Assembly: GCA_021234155.1 (NCBI GenBank)
Contig: JAJEKV010000014.1
Coordinates: forward strand, 4,109,563-4,173,562
Reading direction: 5' to 3'
Length of the DNA: 64,000 nt
Source: Isoetes taiwanensis
Lineage: Eukaryota > Streptophyta > Lycopodiopsida > Isoetales > Isoetaceae
Positions within the stretch are counted from its first letter, which is position 1, and the number at the start of each line of letters is the position of its first letter. The notes below the pieces were generated by a model that saw nothing but the letters and a program-made list of their open reading frames with translations, was not told the origin of the DNA and searched no databases. Below are positions 1-12,069 of this stretch, one piece after another. A program made the translations under genes and the position numbers.

Positions 1-406
1 GTTACTAATGGCAGCTTGAATCTGTCCAACACACAATAGAGAGAAATCCTTATGAAATTACAGCAAACTATTTGTGGATTAGTTGAATTGAGGCAACTTA
101 GCAACAAATGGGATAAATTGGAAGCCAAATTTAAGGACAAGAAAGAAGCTTGCGGTCACACGGGTTCAGGGCCTTCAAATTGGCAGTTGTATGAAAGAAT
201 GGAAGAGGTCAAATATGGTGTAACATCAGACAATCCCATTCCGGGTGCTAGTGATGATGGAGAATTTGGGAATGAAGCTTTCGAGGCAACTGATTTGCAC
301 ACCAATTCTAAGGCATTCATGAATGATAATTTTTATAAAACAGCTGGAACTGAAACTGCTTTTGAGAACTAGTTTGAATGTAATAAAGAAATTCCCAATG
401 CTAATG
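1..406 (+). pseudogene. Myb/SANT-like protein remnant (PIF/Harbinger ORF1-type), 5' part
   Basis: The frame open at 52-372 contains NKWDKLEAKFKDKKEA followed by TGSGPSNWQLYERMEE. This is the pattern of the Myb/SANT-like DNA-binding domain found in PIF/Harbinger ORF1 proteins and their domesticated relatives. The family has a trihelix domain and a variable tail, and acts with the transposase in the nucleus. The frame has a TAG at 370-372 but stays readable beyond it up to 406, where a mobile element interrupts it. It resumes in the same frame at 6555. The start of the domain lies partly before the window and shows extra stops. I see no transposase ORF nearby, so this is a decayed fragment. Confidence 0.55.
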
Positions 407-845
407 CCACGGTTCTATTGCGACAGCAATAGAACCGACATTCCTTGGATGGGGACGTCCCTTTGTCACTCATCCTATTTATTCAGCCTCTCTTCATTGT
501 TCTATCATCGGCATTCTCTTGAGCTAGTTTTCTCCTTCTTCTCTATCCTATCAGTTTCAGCGATTCTAGTCTCTACTCTTTGGATGCTATCTCACTGCTT
601 CTTCTGGTTCAGCTTCATCTGATTCTCTGTCCTATCAGCTTCTGAGTTTACTTCCTATCTTTTTCGAATTAGTGGCTAGTTGCACATGACAAGGGTTTCT
701 GGTGGTTCTTTCACGGTGATTCCACCAACAGGCTCTTTTGAGGTGGCATCTTGGAGGTTCGGTTGCAAAGCGGCTTCTGGTGCGTCTTTCTTAGCGCTTT
801 GTGGATTCTTCCCATCTCGGCTTTTTCGTTAGAGGGGTGTATGAG

Positions 846-990
846 GTATGCCTGAGGCGGCAAGTTTACACCAGGTAAGACTTGATTTTGCTTGTTTGCT
901 TTTTATTGGATGGTTTTGTATCGGACGGTTTCATCGGATGCTTGAGGCGGCAGAATGGCACCAGGTAGAACTTGGTTTTGGATATTCTTT
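846..990 (+). repeat. Two-copy degenerate repeat inside the 5.2-kb element
   Basis: A unit reading GAGGCGGCA...ACACCAGGTA.GACTTG occurs near 850-890 and again near 943-985. The copies are diverged but clearly related. No function can be inferred. Confidence 0.45.
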
Positions 991-1864
991 GTGCCATTTT
1001 TAGACCGTTTCTTTCTGAATGATCTCTAGAAAAATCTAGGATAAGTTGCCCTTAATTCGATTGCTGCTTATTTTATGAGGTTTATTCTGAAAGGATCGAT
1101 GTTGGTGATGGGCAGTAGGTGCTTGGCTTGAATCCTGCCGTGATTTTTTGAGGGTTCCCATCCCATGCTCCCTCCTGCTGCTGTGGGGTCGTTATTACAG
1201 AGACTGCGAAGCTCCGTTGGTACAGGCTTGGAGTCGGGCCGCCCATTGTTGTTCAGAGTGGCATGGAGACCTGGGTTCAGATTGCCGTTGGAGACTTGGG
1301 CTTAAATTGCCGTTGGAGCATGATGGATGCAGCTTTTCTGCCAGGACCGAAGGATCCTCCAAGTTTTAGCAGGAGCTTCTCACATTTGTGTCACATTCAT
1401 TTGCTGCAGTAGTCTCAGAACCGCGATTCAGTTCCTCGTTGTGGCCATACCCAGACCGAGGTAATCGTTCCTTAACCCTAGTTTGTATTTAGAGTTGCAC
1501 ATTTCTGCTCTCGCCGGTGTGGATTCAGATTCTTGATCAATCGGTATTCTAGCTTTCAAGTTCTTGATCAATTAAGGTGTGATTCTAGCTCTCTATTTGG
1601 ATTTCCTGCACCCATTAAGGCACTCCGAAATTGCTGTGTTCACTTGGCCATACTCTCACCAGACCTTTGCTGCATGCTTCCCTTGTTATGTCTGTACATG
1701 GTTCCCTGCATCTTGTTCTTCATGCTTTTAATCTTTTCTTCCAAATTCTATATTAATATGTGTTCTGCATCTTCTTCTTTTAGTTCACCTGCCTCGCTCT
1801 TCGTCTTTTCTTTCCGGTTTATTCTTGCGGCACTTCCTTGTGTTTCAAGCTTTCCCATTATGGA

Positions 1865-1966
1865 ACAAATTTTATGATTTGGTCTTCAGCTAGTTTGTCT
1901 TTCCCATGTACATTACAAATTTTATGATTTGGTCTTCAGCTAGTTTGTCTTTCCCCATGTACATTG
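1865..1966 (+). repeat. Tandem duplication, ~50-bp unit
   Basis: ACAAATTTTATGATTTGGTC and the following ~30 bases are repeated back to back with one base inserted. It is nearly identical, so recent. Confidence 0.8.
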
Positions 1967-2524
1967 TCTACAGAGCATACTCGAAATTTGAAGAGCATAT
2001 TAAGTATAAAATTTTTTCGGTTCCGACATAACCTCGCTCTGATTACCCCTACGCATAATAAGCTGGCCATGGAGATGTGTTTGCCTTGTATTTCATTTGA
2101 GGAAAGTGTCGTGTTCCCTAATTTGATTATGTAGGTGGACTGCGTGCAGTATTATCTCATTTTCTGGAACTGATGCTTCTTAGTACACGACAAGCTCGGT
2201 CTTTTGTGCCTGCCAAGCTTGGCCACATTTGGTTCAGAGAAGTTTTCTGTCATCGGAAGCGCGTTATTGGCGATACTTTGTGCTTTGGGACAGACGCTCA
2301 GTGGGTGCACGTGCAAAGGCCGGCTCTGAGTTCCGACATCTACAACAGGACCGGATGATTTCCTTCTCTCCCTATATTGCGTTTTGTAAAAAGCTGAACA
2401 TTTAAGACTTATTTCATATTTTGGTAAGGTTGGCTTGTTGCATGGGTTTGGCCTTCACAAATCAGGTTCGTGCCTTCCATGTTCTTATTTTGCCATTGTA
2501 ATGCTATTGTAATGCTGGAGGTTT

Positions 2525-2960
2525 TTCTCTAACATCTTCTGGGTGGGCTCTTCATATATTTGTTGGTTGGATTCAATTCTAAACACTTTCTTTTTCATTG
2601 TGGTGGCAGTTAGCTAGCACTTTACATGTGTTTGATGTCAACGATTGACCTGTTATTTTTACCTTTTGGCTTACTAGTTCATTCTTGGACTTGTGTAATT
2701 GTAATGCATTCATACAGAAGTCATGTTTTTCATGCTGTTGCTAACATCTTCTAGTTGGGCTCTTTAGGTCATTTGTTGGTTGGATTCAGCTTTTAACACT
2801 TATTTCTTCTTTGTGGACGCAGTTAGCTAACACGTACCATTTGGTTACTCGTGTTTCTCTTATATGTATATTGTTTGTCCCTTGTCGATAGATGCAGTTT
2901 GCATGCGTTTGGATATTAACAATTGACCTTCTTATTTGTTCATTCTTGGACTTGTGTTAC
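2525..2960 (+). repeat. Tandem duplication, ~215-bp unit, diverged
   Basis: AACATCTTCT...GGGCTCTT...TTTGTTGGTTGGATTCA...GCAGTTAGCTA is seen near 2531-2620 and 2744-2835. The shared trailer CATTCTTGGACTTGTGT lies at about 2680 and 2943. Confidence 0.6.
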
Positions 2961-5656
2961 ACACATTCATGTAGGGTATAGATTTAATATGCCTCGTTTT
3001 GCTTTGGACCATTTGCTGGTATTTTACATGGTAAGTGTTGTTGACATTGCACGGTCCCGTCAAATTTCATAAGTATTTTGCATTGGTATCTAGGATTGGT
3101 TTGGCCCGTCATCTTTGGGGGCATTATCCCTTGTATGTGGGGTGCTCTCATGTAATATGCATCATTAGGCATCTTTTTTAGAACTAGAAACTGGGTTCAA
3201 TAAAGCATATTTTGTCGCTACATTTATAGATTCGTGTGAACCCATTGCGGTGTTAGTTGTTGTTTTTCCTTTTACTTGTCATTATTCATTGTATTAATTT
3301 GCGACCTTATTTCATTGTCCCGTTACTCTTTCAGTTTGTATCTTCATCATGGCCCTTGTCTATCGCTTGCATGTCTGCTTTCTGCTTGGTCACCTGAGTA
3401 ACCATCGTTCCTTAGTCTCACTTATTCTTTTATCATCTTACCCTTTTTTACCTCGTTTGCTCCTTTAAAAGTTTTTCTTTCTCTTTTCCTTTTTTGCATC
3501 TATCTTGTTTGCATCATTCGCTTTTATCTCTATCATAGGTGTCTCATGCCATCCGACCTTATTTGCATTAGTGGCCCTTTAGCCAAATTGTATATGTGTT
3601 ACGTTCTTTTGTTGGGTATGATGGATCCTTTACCTGCTCCTTTCGCTTAAATTTTCGTATTTGTTCCATTTGTCTCGTTTTCCTTCGTTTGTTCTATCTG
3701 CCTCTACTTGTTGAATTTGTTCCATTAGTTCCCTTATCTTATCCGTCTTTGTGGTGCATTGGCATGTTTTGTATCTTTAGTTCAATTATCGTTTTTGTTC
3801 TTTTTGCCCCTTTTGCCTACATATTTTATATTTGTTCCATTTATCTTGTTTTTTCTCCATTTTTTCCATCTGCCCCTATTTGTTTCATTTATACCTTTCG
3901 CTCCCATATCCTATCTGTTTATCTGCTCTATTGGCCTGTTATTTTTGTGTTTGATTTTGTTTTGGTTACCCCATTCTTCTCCGGTTCCTTTTATGTGGAT
4001 TGTTTTGCACATCGTAGTTCCTTTCCTATGCTTTGCTCTCGTTGTCTTGTTTAGGATATTCTTGTCACATAATAGGTCCTTTGCTCGTTCCCCCCCATAC
4101 TTTACATTCTTTTATGTTGTGGTTCCTTGGTGAATGTAGTTGGCAGATCTTTATGATGATGTCAGCTTGGTTCTTTTTGTTGAGGGGGATCTTGTCTCAT
4201 TGGCGACTGTGTTTCTCATCGTTCTCCCATATCTACATATGATTGGTTGAGTTTGTTTCTCTTAGTTGGGATGTTATTCAAGGTGCTAGAGATGGGCATT
4301 TGTACCTTCATTATAGTATGTTACATATGTTCATGGTAGGCATATTAGTTAACGATATGGTTGTTCAATACCCACGTGCACTCTGTTGATCTAGTCTATT
4401 TTTCCTCTATCACTTCCTCTATCCCATTTCTTTTGATGTTCCCGTGGCGTATACCTTTTCTTTATTTTGGCATGCGCCGATGGGTTGTCACTTTGTCCTT
4501 TTTCTCATTCAACCTATGCCATGTTCATTTTTTCCATTTCATTCCATTGGTTTTTGTGCACCTTCCTCATTCTATTATGGTTACCTCAGTTATCGTTTAA
4601 TCAATTTTAGTTTTGGTGTTGCTGGGCTCTTTTCTCCACTCCACTTCTTTGCTATGTCTATTCTATCTTCTGACTTGGTCTATTATGGGTTTGTTGTGCT
4701 CCAGTTGCTATACGCTGCTCGTTATCTTGGTAGCTCCATTTGATGTCACTTCTCTATTCGGTTGTATTTGCATTGTTTCCTTCATTAAATTCCTTTGGCT
4801 TGTGTTCCGTTTAACTTTGTTGACGTTATAGCTCCTTTAGTGGCTTCAGTTTCTTCTTTGGTTTTTGTTTTCTTGCTCCTTTTCTATTTGCCAATTAGGT
4901 TAGTTCATTTCACTGTCTGTGTTAGTGTAGTAGTTACTGGTATGTTCTTGAGAGCTTTAATTTGTTGAGGTCGTCATGTTCGTGGTTTTGTCTGCTGTTA
5001 TCCCATAGGTTCTTTTCCCCATCTCAGGTTCTTTTTCTATCTCCCACTGCATTGTTCCATTGTGTCCCTTCATTTTAGGCATCCCATTGTTCGGATTTTA
5101 GCTTACTTGCTCATTCTACTTCTTCATTGCTCCATTTGTTCCGTTTTCTCTTTATCCCCTTTTTGCTCCATTTTCTTGGTTTCCTCTTCCTTCCATTTAC
5201 TCGGGTTGCTTTGGTTCCTCTTTTGTTCTCGATAAGCCATCTCCTCTGGTACTTTGGTACCCCTTGCTGGCCCCTTCTACTTCATTTGTCCCTATACTCT
5301 ATTATCTCATTGTCTCATTATCCTCTTTTATCTCTGTTATCTCATATATTCCTTGATGCTTTGTATTCTAGCCATCCTATTTGCCGTGTCCTCCATTTAT
5401 TTGTTCCTTCCTTTCTCCTCCTGTCAACCTAGTTGCTCTATTTTCTTAGTTTCCTCTTCCTTCGTTTTTACTCTGATTGCCTTCAGCCTTATCTATGCAT
5501 TCTTTTCCAGTAACCTTGTAGACTCGTTTCTCCCTTTCTTTATACTATATTTCTCTTTGGCTTCTCTTCCTTTCAATTTCTATGCTGAGTAGTTTTTGAG
5601 TTTGTTCCTCTTCTATCGGGCAGTATATGCCTATCATAGGACCCATCCTAGGAATG

Positions 5657-6550
5657 CCACGGTTCTATTGCGACAGCAATAGAACCGACATTCCTTGGAT
5701 GGGGACGTCCCTTTGTCACTCATCCTATTTATTCAGCCTCTCTTCATTGTTCTATCATCGGCGTTCTCTTGAGCTAGTTTTCTCCTTCTTCTCTATCCTA
5801 TCAGTTTCCCTCACCCTCCCTCCCTTGATGGTTTTTTCATTTGATCGTGTTCGTTATTTCCTTTTCTATGTCCTTTAAACTTGCATTCTTTATTCTCTCA
5901 GCGTGGTTTTGTAGCCTCTGAGGCATACTTACTCTTTCTCGGCATGGCACTAGTATTTTATAATTCATTCATGTTTTCTCTCAGTGTGGCATTGTAGCCT
6001 CTGAGTCAATATTTATCATCCATATTTTCTCTCGGCGTGGCGCTGTTGCCTCCGAGATCATATTTATTGTTTTTTCTCGGCGTGGCGCTGTAGCCTCTGA
6101 GGCAGCACTAATCGGTTGTTTTTTTCCCGCGATGGTCATTCTGCGGACGGTTCCCGATTGGTCGGCTGTTGTTTTCTTTCTCGGCGTGGCCCTGGAGCCT
6201 CCGAGTCTTCTGGCCTGTGGCATCTAACTCATTGACGGGTTATTTTTCTTTCAGCCTTGATTCTGCAGGATTGTTTAAGGTCTTGTGGTTGCCATAGTGT
6301 GTGGGGTCGTGCTTCAACTATTTGCTTGGGTTTCCTCAAAAACCTAGGAAGGCGTGGTTCTTCGTCCCAATGAGGAGCAGTCACCGAGTCTTCTCATCTT
6401 TGCATCGACCAAGTGGCGGAGATAACCATCTTTTATGTTGTATTCTTCAGTTTCATCATGCTCTCGATGATTGTCTAGTTTCGGAGCATTTAAAGTTCAT
6501 ATTTTTCAAATCCCTGGCCAGTATATGCCTATCATAGGACCCATCCTAGG
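5657..6550 (+). mobile_element. 0.9-kb related mobile element, second of the pair
   Basis: It starts with the same ~157 bp as the 407-5652 element, including the terminal hairpin, and ends with the same ~35 bp ending in CCTAGG. It is flanked by AATG at 5653-5656 and 6551-6554. The interior differs from its neighbour after about 5813 and consists mainly of degenerate repeats around 5896-6210. It is probably an internally deleted or chimeric family member that joined at the target duplication of the first. Confidence 0.5.
5896..6210 (+). repeat. Degenerate tandem repeat with small hairpins
   Basis: Five or six copies of TCTCGGCGTGGCGCTGTAGC followed by CTCYGAG occur at irregular 40-100 bp spacing. 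Each copy can fold, because CTCGG pairs with CCTCTGAG. They lie inside the 0.9-kb element and probably arose by local duplication. Confidence 0.6.
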
Positions 6551-6554
6551 AATG

Positions 6555-6746
6555 TCAATATAGATAATACAGGCAATCCAGTGATGCAAGATATGCCAAA
6601 CAATCGAACACCAACAGGAAACAACATAGATACATCTAGCCCCAGATCAGCAGCATGCAATCAGCCTAAAATTTGTAGAAAACCTACTCGAAAAAAGAAA
6701 TTGAGATTACAGATTGACGAGGACATTGCTATTGGAATTTCTTAGA
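6555..6746 (+). pseudogene. Myb/SANT-like protein remnant, 3' part after insertion
   Basis: If 407-6554 is removed, the frame ending at 406 continues here for about 60 codons. It passes through a basic stretch (CRKPTRKKKLRLQ) and ends with TAG at 6743-6745. A basic linker after the trihelix is usual for Myb/SANT-like proteins. Rejoining in frame shows that the insertion entered an older coding sequence. The next stretch (6746-6850) also has coding-like bits but is broken. Confidence 0.5.
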
Positions 6747-7298
6747 TGGCAAGTATTTTTGGGAACACTGAGGTGAAGAAGTTGAATTTCATAAAAGAGG
6801 ATTAATCTCAAAGAAGATTGAGTTAATACGAGAATTAGAGACTATGGGCTCTGCGAATAGTTTGAAGACATGGATGGGAAGTACTTGAGTATTCTGAATT
6901 TCTCTTTTACAATTCCAAATCGATTTCCCACACAAACTTTACCCCTACAAATCCTCTTGTTGAACTTATCATAAGGACCATGAGTTTGTGGGAAAACTTT
7001 GAGGAGGAATGGCCTGCTAGAATATGCAGAATTGCCTAATAGAAGTGGAGGGATATTCACTTGAATTTCTTGATCAGTAAGTTGACATTTTTTTTTAATT
7101 TCTAGCCACTCAATGTTACTACTAGTTGCTGCATAATTTGTTTGGAGGCAATTTTATTGTAAATGGAACTCTTCTTAAACTGATTTGAGTCATGGACAGA
7201 ACCTGTTCTTGTCACACAAACATTTATAAACATCCTTTGTGTGTAACAATACTTTGTAGCAGACATGAGTGCCTTTTATGTCGATTGTAATAGTCATT
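6747..7298. other. Non-coding spacer
   Basis: AT-rich sequence between the Myb/SANT remnant and the next MITE. I see only short broken reading frames and no recognisable element. Confidence 0.5.
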
Positions 7299-7480
7299 AG
7301 GGAAAAACTACAATATACCCCTAACTTTTTACAAAATTCACAACATACCCCTAACTTTTAGAAAGTTCATGAAATGCCCTTAACGTATAGGTTTTTTAGG
7401 GGCATTTTGTGAATTTTTAGAAAGTTAGGAGTATACTGTGAATTTTGCAAAAAGTTAGGGGTATTTTGTAGTTTTCCCCT
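7299..7480. mobile_element. Fold-back MITE, ~180 bp
   Basis: The two halves are inverted repeats. GGGAAAAACTACAATATACC... at the left is matched by ...GGGGTATTTTGTAGTTTTCC at the right, with arms of about 80 bp and almost no loop. Terminal sequence and architecture match the larger palindrome at 19021-19461, so both belong to one MITE family. It ends right where the GC-rich LINE starts. Confidence 0.75.
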
Positions 7481-10400
7481 ACCGCTACCCCGCCACAGCC
7501 TCCACGCTGGCAGCCAGGCCCCCGCACTGCTGCCCCACACTCCAGCCACTCCACGCCATCCCAGCCACCACCACCACCCCCCCAGCACAGGACCCGGCCC
7601 TCGCCCACCTTTGACCCGCAGGCCGCAGAACTCCAGGAGCGCAGGCGGAGAGGCCACAATCTGGTAGTTCGAGGCATGCCAGAACAGCAGGGGGAGAGTC
7701 TCGCCCACAACATCCGAACACACATTCTCGATCGGATGACATTCCCGGGGCCAGTTCACATTTCTCGAGCAGCCCGTCATGGGGCTCGGTGCGAGTGTCG
7801 TTGACCGCATTGTCATATTCACGGTTGCGGATGCATGGTGCGCGTGATGCCATATTGCGCCAGGGCCGGATCTTTGAAGGGGACATCCTCAGACGTGGAC
7901 CGGACCTCACACCCGTGCAATGAGGCACGCAGATGGGAGCTTGTCGTGGTCGAGGCATTCGCCACCGGGGGTGCCGCAGATTGGTTCGGCGCAGATGCAC
8001 ATTTTCCGGCCGACACGCTCATCGCTGCGACCCCGCAGCCCCAACCCGCAGCCTACACGTGGCCCTCGCTACGCTTCTCCTACCATGGCCCCCCCTCCTC
8101 CGCTCCTACTCCCCGCTCCCTCTCCCTCACGACCCATGCCCTCTCACCCACATCTGCCTCCGGCTCCATCTACTTCTCACTTTCGACCTCTGCTTTTCCG
8201 TCCTCCCTCCCTCCGCGACTCAGTCAGCGATACCATCCCTGGCGACAAATAGGAATTGTGCCTCCGGGTGGTCTCATGGAATTGTCGAGGCTTCCCTTGG
8301 CGAGAAGGGGGCAGTCCCGAACTCAGCGGGCGGCCGATATGGATCTCATCTTTCTCATGGAGACATGGGAGCATCTTTGGGCACAAAGCTACGATCTGCC
8401 GGGTTACCAACATTTCTCGGTCTTCAATACCCGACAGACGGAGGGGTCATGGTGGAGTGGCTTGCTACTACCGGACAACCTTGGCACATTCGGTTACCCT
8501 CGGAGTAAGACGCCGGACACAACCGGGTACTTGTGGGTTCGTGTGCATAATACCGATGGCAACCCTCTTTTTCCGGCCACTGTTATTTCCCTCACGCAGA
8601 GAGCACCTTCTATCACAGCCACCCACGATGCGGATAGGATGGACCCTTATGTCGATCTATATGATGACATACAACAGCACCAGCAGTTGGGTAGGGTCGT
8701 CCTTCTTGTAGGATTTCAATGCATGCGAGAGAGAGCACCTTCTATCGCAGCCACCCCGGGCGGATAGGATGGACCCTTATGTCGATCTATATGATGACAT
8801 ACATCAGCACCAGCCAGCTTGGGTAGGGTCAGTCCTTCTTGGAGATTTCAATGCACCCGACAGAGTAGAGCAACCCATGCGACTTGACCCCCTCACGACG
8901 ATGTCCTGCGGCTTCGCCCGCAAGAAGCAACCCCGCCCACGAGGATCGGATGACCCGCCCGTGTCACTTTCGCTTTGTGACAGTTGCTCCCGCTATGTGG
9001 TATTTTTGACTTGATAATTTGCAATGGCTCATCACAAGGGCCCGATTCTCGCAAGTGCACATGCATGGGACAATCGGGGGGAGGGTCTAGTGTGGTGGAC
9101 TATGTGCTCAGAAGTTGCGCAAGATATGCATCTCATCGACCGTTTTGGTGGGCACTGCAGACGGTCGGGATGAGGAGGTCGACTTCGAATCACCTCCCAC
9201 TTTATTTGGACCTGGTTTGGCAAACCGCCCGGAACCCCCACTATGCCCCTCGCCCTCGTCCCTCGGTTGAGACTAGATTATGAGCGAGGCAGAGGACTAT
9301 GCCGAGATGCTCATGGACGCCCTCCCGGTAATTCTACGGACCTCCACACTAGAGCAGCGGCCAGATGACCACCGACTTCGCTATTACGGGATGCGGCGGG
9401 CCGGTGTGTTTTGGCGCCACTTCGCCTTCGGGATCAGCAACATTCCCGCGTAGAACCGGGTTTGATGCGGAGTGTAAAGAATGCAAGCGGCAGCTCCGGC
9501 CACATTCGATCCAGTACCCGCTTGCGAGGCCACCACCTGATCTGCGCCCATCCCGGAAGGAGACAAAGGCGTGGTACCTTGCCGTGCATCGGGGGATGTT
9601 GCCCTCTTTCTTGGACACTCATCCCTCGAACCTTTTGGCGCAGAGTGCTTCAAGGCCAGCCTGCCCTCCTACGGGGACATCACACCGGCAAAGGGGAACG
9701 GCGATTTGCAAAGAACTCTATGACCCGCCAGGGGCCAGACGCCCATACCCTCACAGGATGGCCCCCCATTGGTTCTCGTGGAGGAGGATGTTGAGGAGGG
9801 CCCGCAACGGTGGCTAATGGGAAGAAGGCAACCCTCGATGGTATGCAAGCCGAAGTTACTCAAATGGGCGAGGCGGCAGCCGCTGCGCCAATTCCTCACT
9901 ACCCCTGCTCAACAGAGCATTGCGGGAAGGTCTCCCACAATGGACCACAAGCGGGGTTGTTCCCATTCACAAAGGCGGGCGACCCACACCGTCCGCCAAT
10001 TACCGGACGATCATGGTCGGGCTCAAGATTTTGCCAAATCTGGGCGGCATTCTCGAAAGCAAAGAGTTGACCCACAAGGCGGGCAAAGAGAGCCCTCACA
10101 CAAAGGCGGGCTTTAGACCCCACCACTCAACGATTGACCATATCTTTACACTACGGCGCACTGATTGAAGACAGTAGGAATCATCGGCAGACTTGTATTG
10201 TTTGCTTTGTGGACTTCGAAGGCTTTTGATACTGGTTCCCCTGAAAAGCCGTGGTCAATCACCCTCCCCGCCGCCTGTGCGTAATGCCATATACAAAGTT
10301 GTATGAGAGTTGTTTTGGCGGGATGCGTACCGACGGGCCAAGCATTCACCAAGAGTATCGGGTCCCGCAGGTTGCCCCCTCGCCAACACTTTTGGCCTCT

Positions 10401-11250
10401 ACATTGATCGCTTAGAGCCCCGGCTTATCGAGCATGGGGGATGGCATACGCCTTTTGCACCAGTCATCCGCCACCATCTATGCAGACGATGTTGGCCTCG
10501 CCGCCCACACCCCGGCTATGCGCCTCACCGGATGCCCTAGACACATTTTGTCGCTACGACATGCGCGTGAATCTGCCAAGACCGTGGTGGTTCTCATATC
10601 CTCTTCACGCCACCCCATGCCTCCCCGCACTCACATATCGGGGATACCAGGACGCCACGCCCACCTACAAGTACCTAGGGGTGGAGTTCCCCTCCTCGCC
10701 TGGCTGAGGCGCCTATCCGCTATGGGTGACAAAGAGGCCGAAAGCGCTTTTATGCCATGCGTAACAACAAATACCGTGCGAGCTCTATGATTGGGGCCAT
10801 CACACATCTGCTCGCACCGGTCGAGCCCGCCCTTCAGACGGGTCGAGGTTTGGGGCCCTGGCCGCCTCTTTGGCGACTGAATGACTTGGAGCAAAAGTGT
10901 AAGGCATTTTTGGCACGGGCACTTGGGGTGAAACCTTCAGTCCCCTATCGATATCGGCCGCTGAGATCGGATTCTTCTGCCTCACCGGCAGCCCTTGATA
11001 GACACATCGCCTATTTTCGAAAAGTGGTTACTATGGGTGATGCTCGGCCCCGCGACCGGGCTTACACCGCGGCAATGGGTCCGCAGCCGCTTAGGGCCCG
11101 CTGGAGGGGTAAGAGAGATCGCTGGTTCGCCCAGATGGAACGCGGCAGAGCATCGTCGGCGCAAGGTGTGGACACATCGGCCGATCGTGACAGCCTGCGG
11201 GAGTACCTAGACGCTTGTTTCCTTGGCAAGCTCTGGGACCCCGACGCATG
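7481..11250 (+). pseudogene. GC-rich decayed LINE (endonuclease + reverse transcriptase)
   Basis: Non-LTR retrotransposon motifs appear in order on the plus strand, spread over several frames. VVSWNCRGF at about 8265 is the start of an AP-endonuclease domain; FLMETWEH at about 8350 and GDFNAPD at about 8840 are further endonuclease motifs. RT motifs are GFRPHHSTIDHIF at about 10107-10145, CFVDFEGF at about 10200, and YADDVGLAAHTP at about 10475, the catalytic YADD box. Many frameshifts and a ~135-bp tandem duplication (8597-8860) disable it. The block is clearly richer in GC than the flanking AT-rich DNA. A Pro/Arg-rich ORF1-like region may precede it (7.5-8.2 kb), but I cannot assign it. Clade and exact ends are not determined. 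Confidence 0.75.
8597..8860 (+). repeat. Tandem duplication inside the LINE endonuclease region
   Basis: The block from GAGAGCACCTTCTAT through GATGACATACA.CAGCACC, continuing to the GATTTCAATGC motif, is repeated once with a period of about 132-136 bp. It duplicates the codons before the GDFNA motif and breaks the frame. Confidence 0.75.
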
Positions 11251-11664
11251 ATAGAAGGCCCGAAAATGCAACCCAAGCAAGAATCGTGGCAATCGAAATA
11301 TCCCACAAAGCCTAACATGGAAGAAATATCCCACATTTTGGAGGTTGATTCAAATTCGAACGAGAATTATCCCATAAAAATCTACCCTATTAGAGAGGGT
11401 CCACGACTCTGTTCTCCAGCGAGCAGCCAATTTTCGAGGCCTAACCGACGCTGTTAGGCTTCGAGAGACATTGTCTCTTGTCTCTTTCCAAAAAAATACG
11501 TACATTTTTGGGAGGAGTTGTATAGCACGAGAGATGTGTATTTTGACGAGCATGTGGCCAATGCAAAAGAGAGATTGGTCGAAATTAGAGTTTTTTTTTA
11601 GGTTGCTGGAAACAAAAAATAGGCCCTGTTATTTCGGCTTTTTCGGCAGGTTATCATTTGGGGT

Positions 11665-11772
11665 GCCTCAAACATTTTTTCATCCATTGGATTGCAGAAT
11701 ATCATGCAGAATATCCCATCCTCAGACATTTTTCATCCATCGGATTGCAGAATATCATGTAGAATATCCCAT
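11665..11772 (+). repeat. Tandem duplication, ~52 bp
   Basis: TTTTTCATCCATYGGATTGC followed by AGAATATCATG.AGAATATCCC occurs twice in a row with few differences. The rest of 11251-11988 shows no gene. Confidence 0.75.
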
Positions 11773-11988
11773 GAGGCAGCCCCTGCTCCATTGGTTGCAA
11801 ACCAAGATGGGGTCAAACTGCCCCATTTTGACCCGCTTCATAAGGAAGTCATTTGAAAAACAATCTAATGGTTCTAATACAAGTCAATGTCTGATACGAT
11901 AAGACAATCCTCAAACTTCACAGAACAAATCTGAATTCTTAATACAAATCAACCTTGCAACTACATCTCTACAAACTAGTACACAGAA

Positions 11989-12069
11989 TAGAGCCTGGGG
12001 AGTCGAACCCCAGCATGATGCCCATGCTCTTGTAGACATAGTAGCCACCTCGAAGGAGCTATAACTGCA
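11989..12069 (-). repeat. tRNA-related SINE-like unit, copy 1
   Basis: On the minus strand it reads GCAGTTATAGCTCCTTCG...TGGCTACTATGTC...GGGGTTCGACTCC. The last part fits a pol III B box. A diverged homologue lies at 12321-12400. It is probably the head of a tRNA-derived SINE and not a functional tRNA, as I cannot draw a sound cloverleaf. Confidence 0.4.

Larger units (their letters stand above)
407..5652 (+). mobile_element. 5.2-kb non-coding mobile element, first of a head-to-tail pair
   Basis: The element begins CCACGGTTCTATTG and ends in ...CATCCTAGG. AATG lies directly before (403-406) and after it (5653-5656). The first 38 bases form a strong hairpin: GGTTCTATTG, a six-base loop, then CAATAGAACC. 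About 157 bp of the start recur at 5657-5813, and the last ~35 bp (from CAGTATATGCC) recur at the end of the second element. The interior has no recognisable protein. It is strongly pyrimidine-rich on the plus strand, especially 3.4-5.6 kb. Shared ends with different interiors fit a family of non-autonomous elements. A Helitron-like element is possible (terminal hairpin, tandem insertion), but the AATG repeats point to target duplication instead. Orientation is arbitrary. Confidence 0.55.

Noticed and set aside
3596-5592. Long hydrophobic ORFs resembling multi-pass membrane proteins
   Set aside because: They are rich in Phe, Leu, Ser, Cys and Val only because the plus strand is pyrimidine-rich. 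They overlap in several frames and have no family pattern.
7367-9900. Many overlapping Pro/Arg/Gly-rich ORFs on both strands
   Set aside because: High GC lowers stop frequency. The only supported coding signal is the broken LINE on the plus strand.
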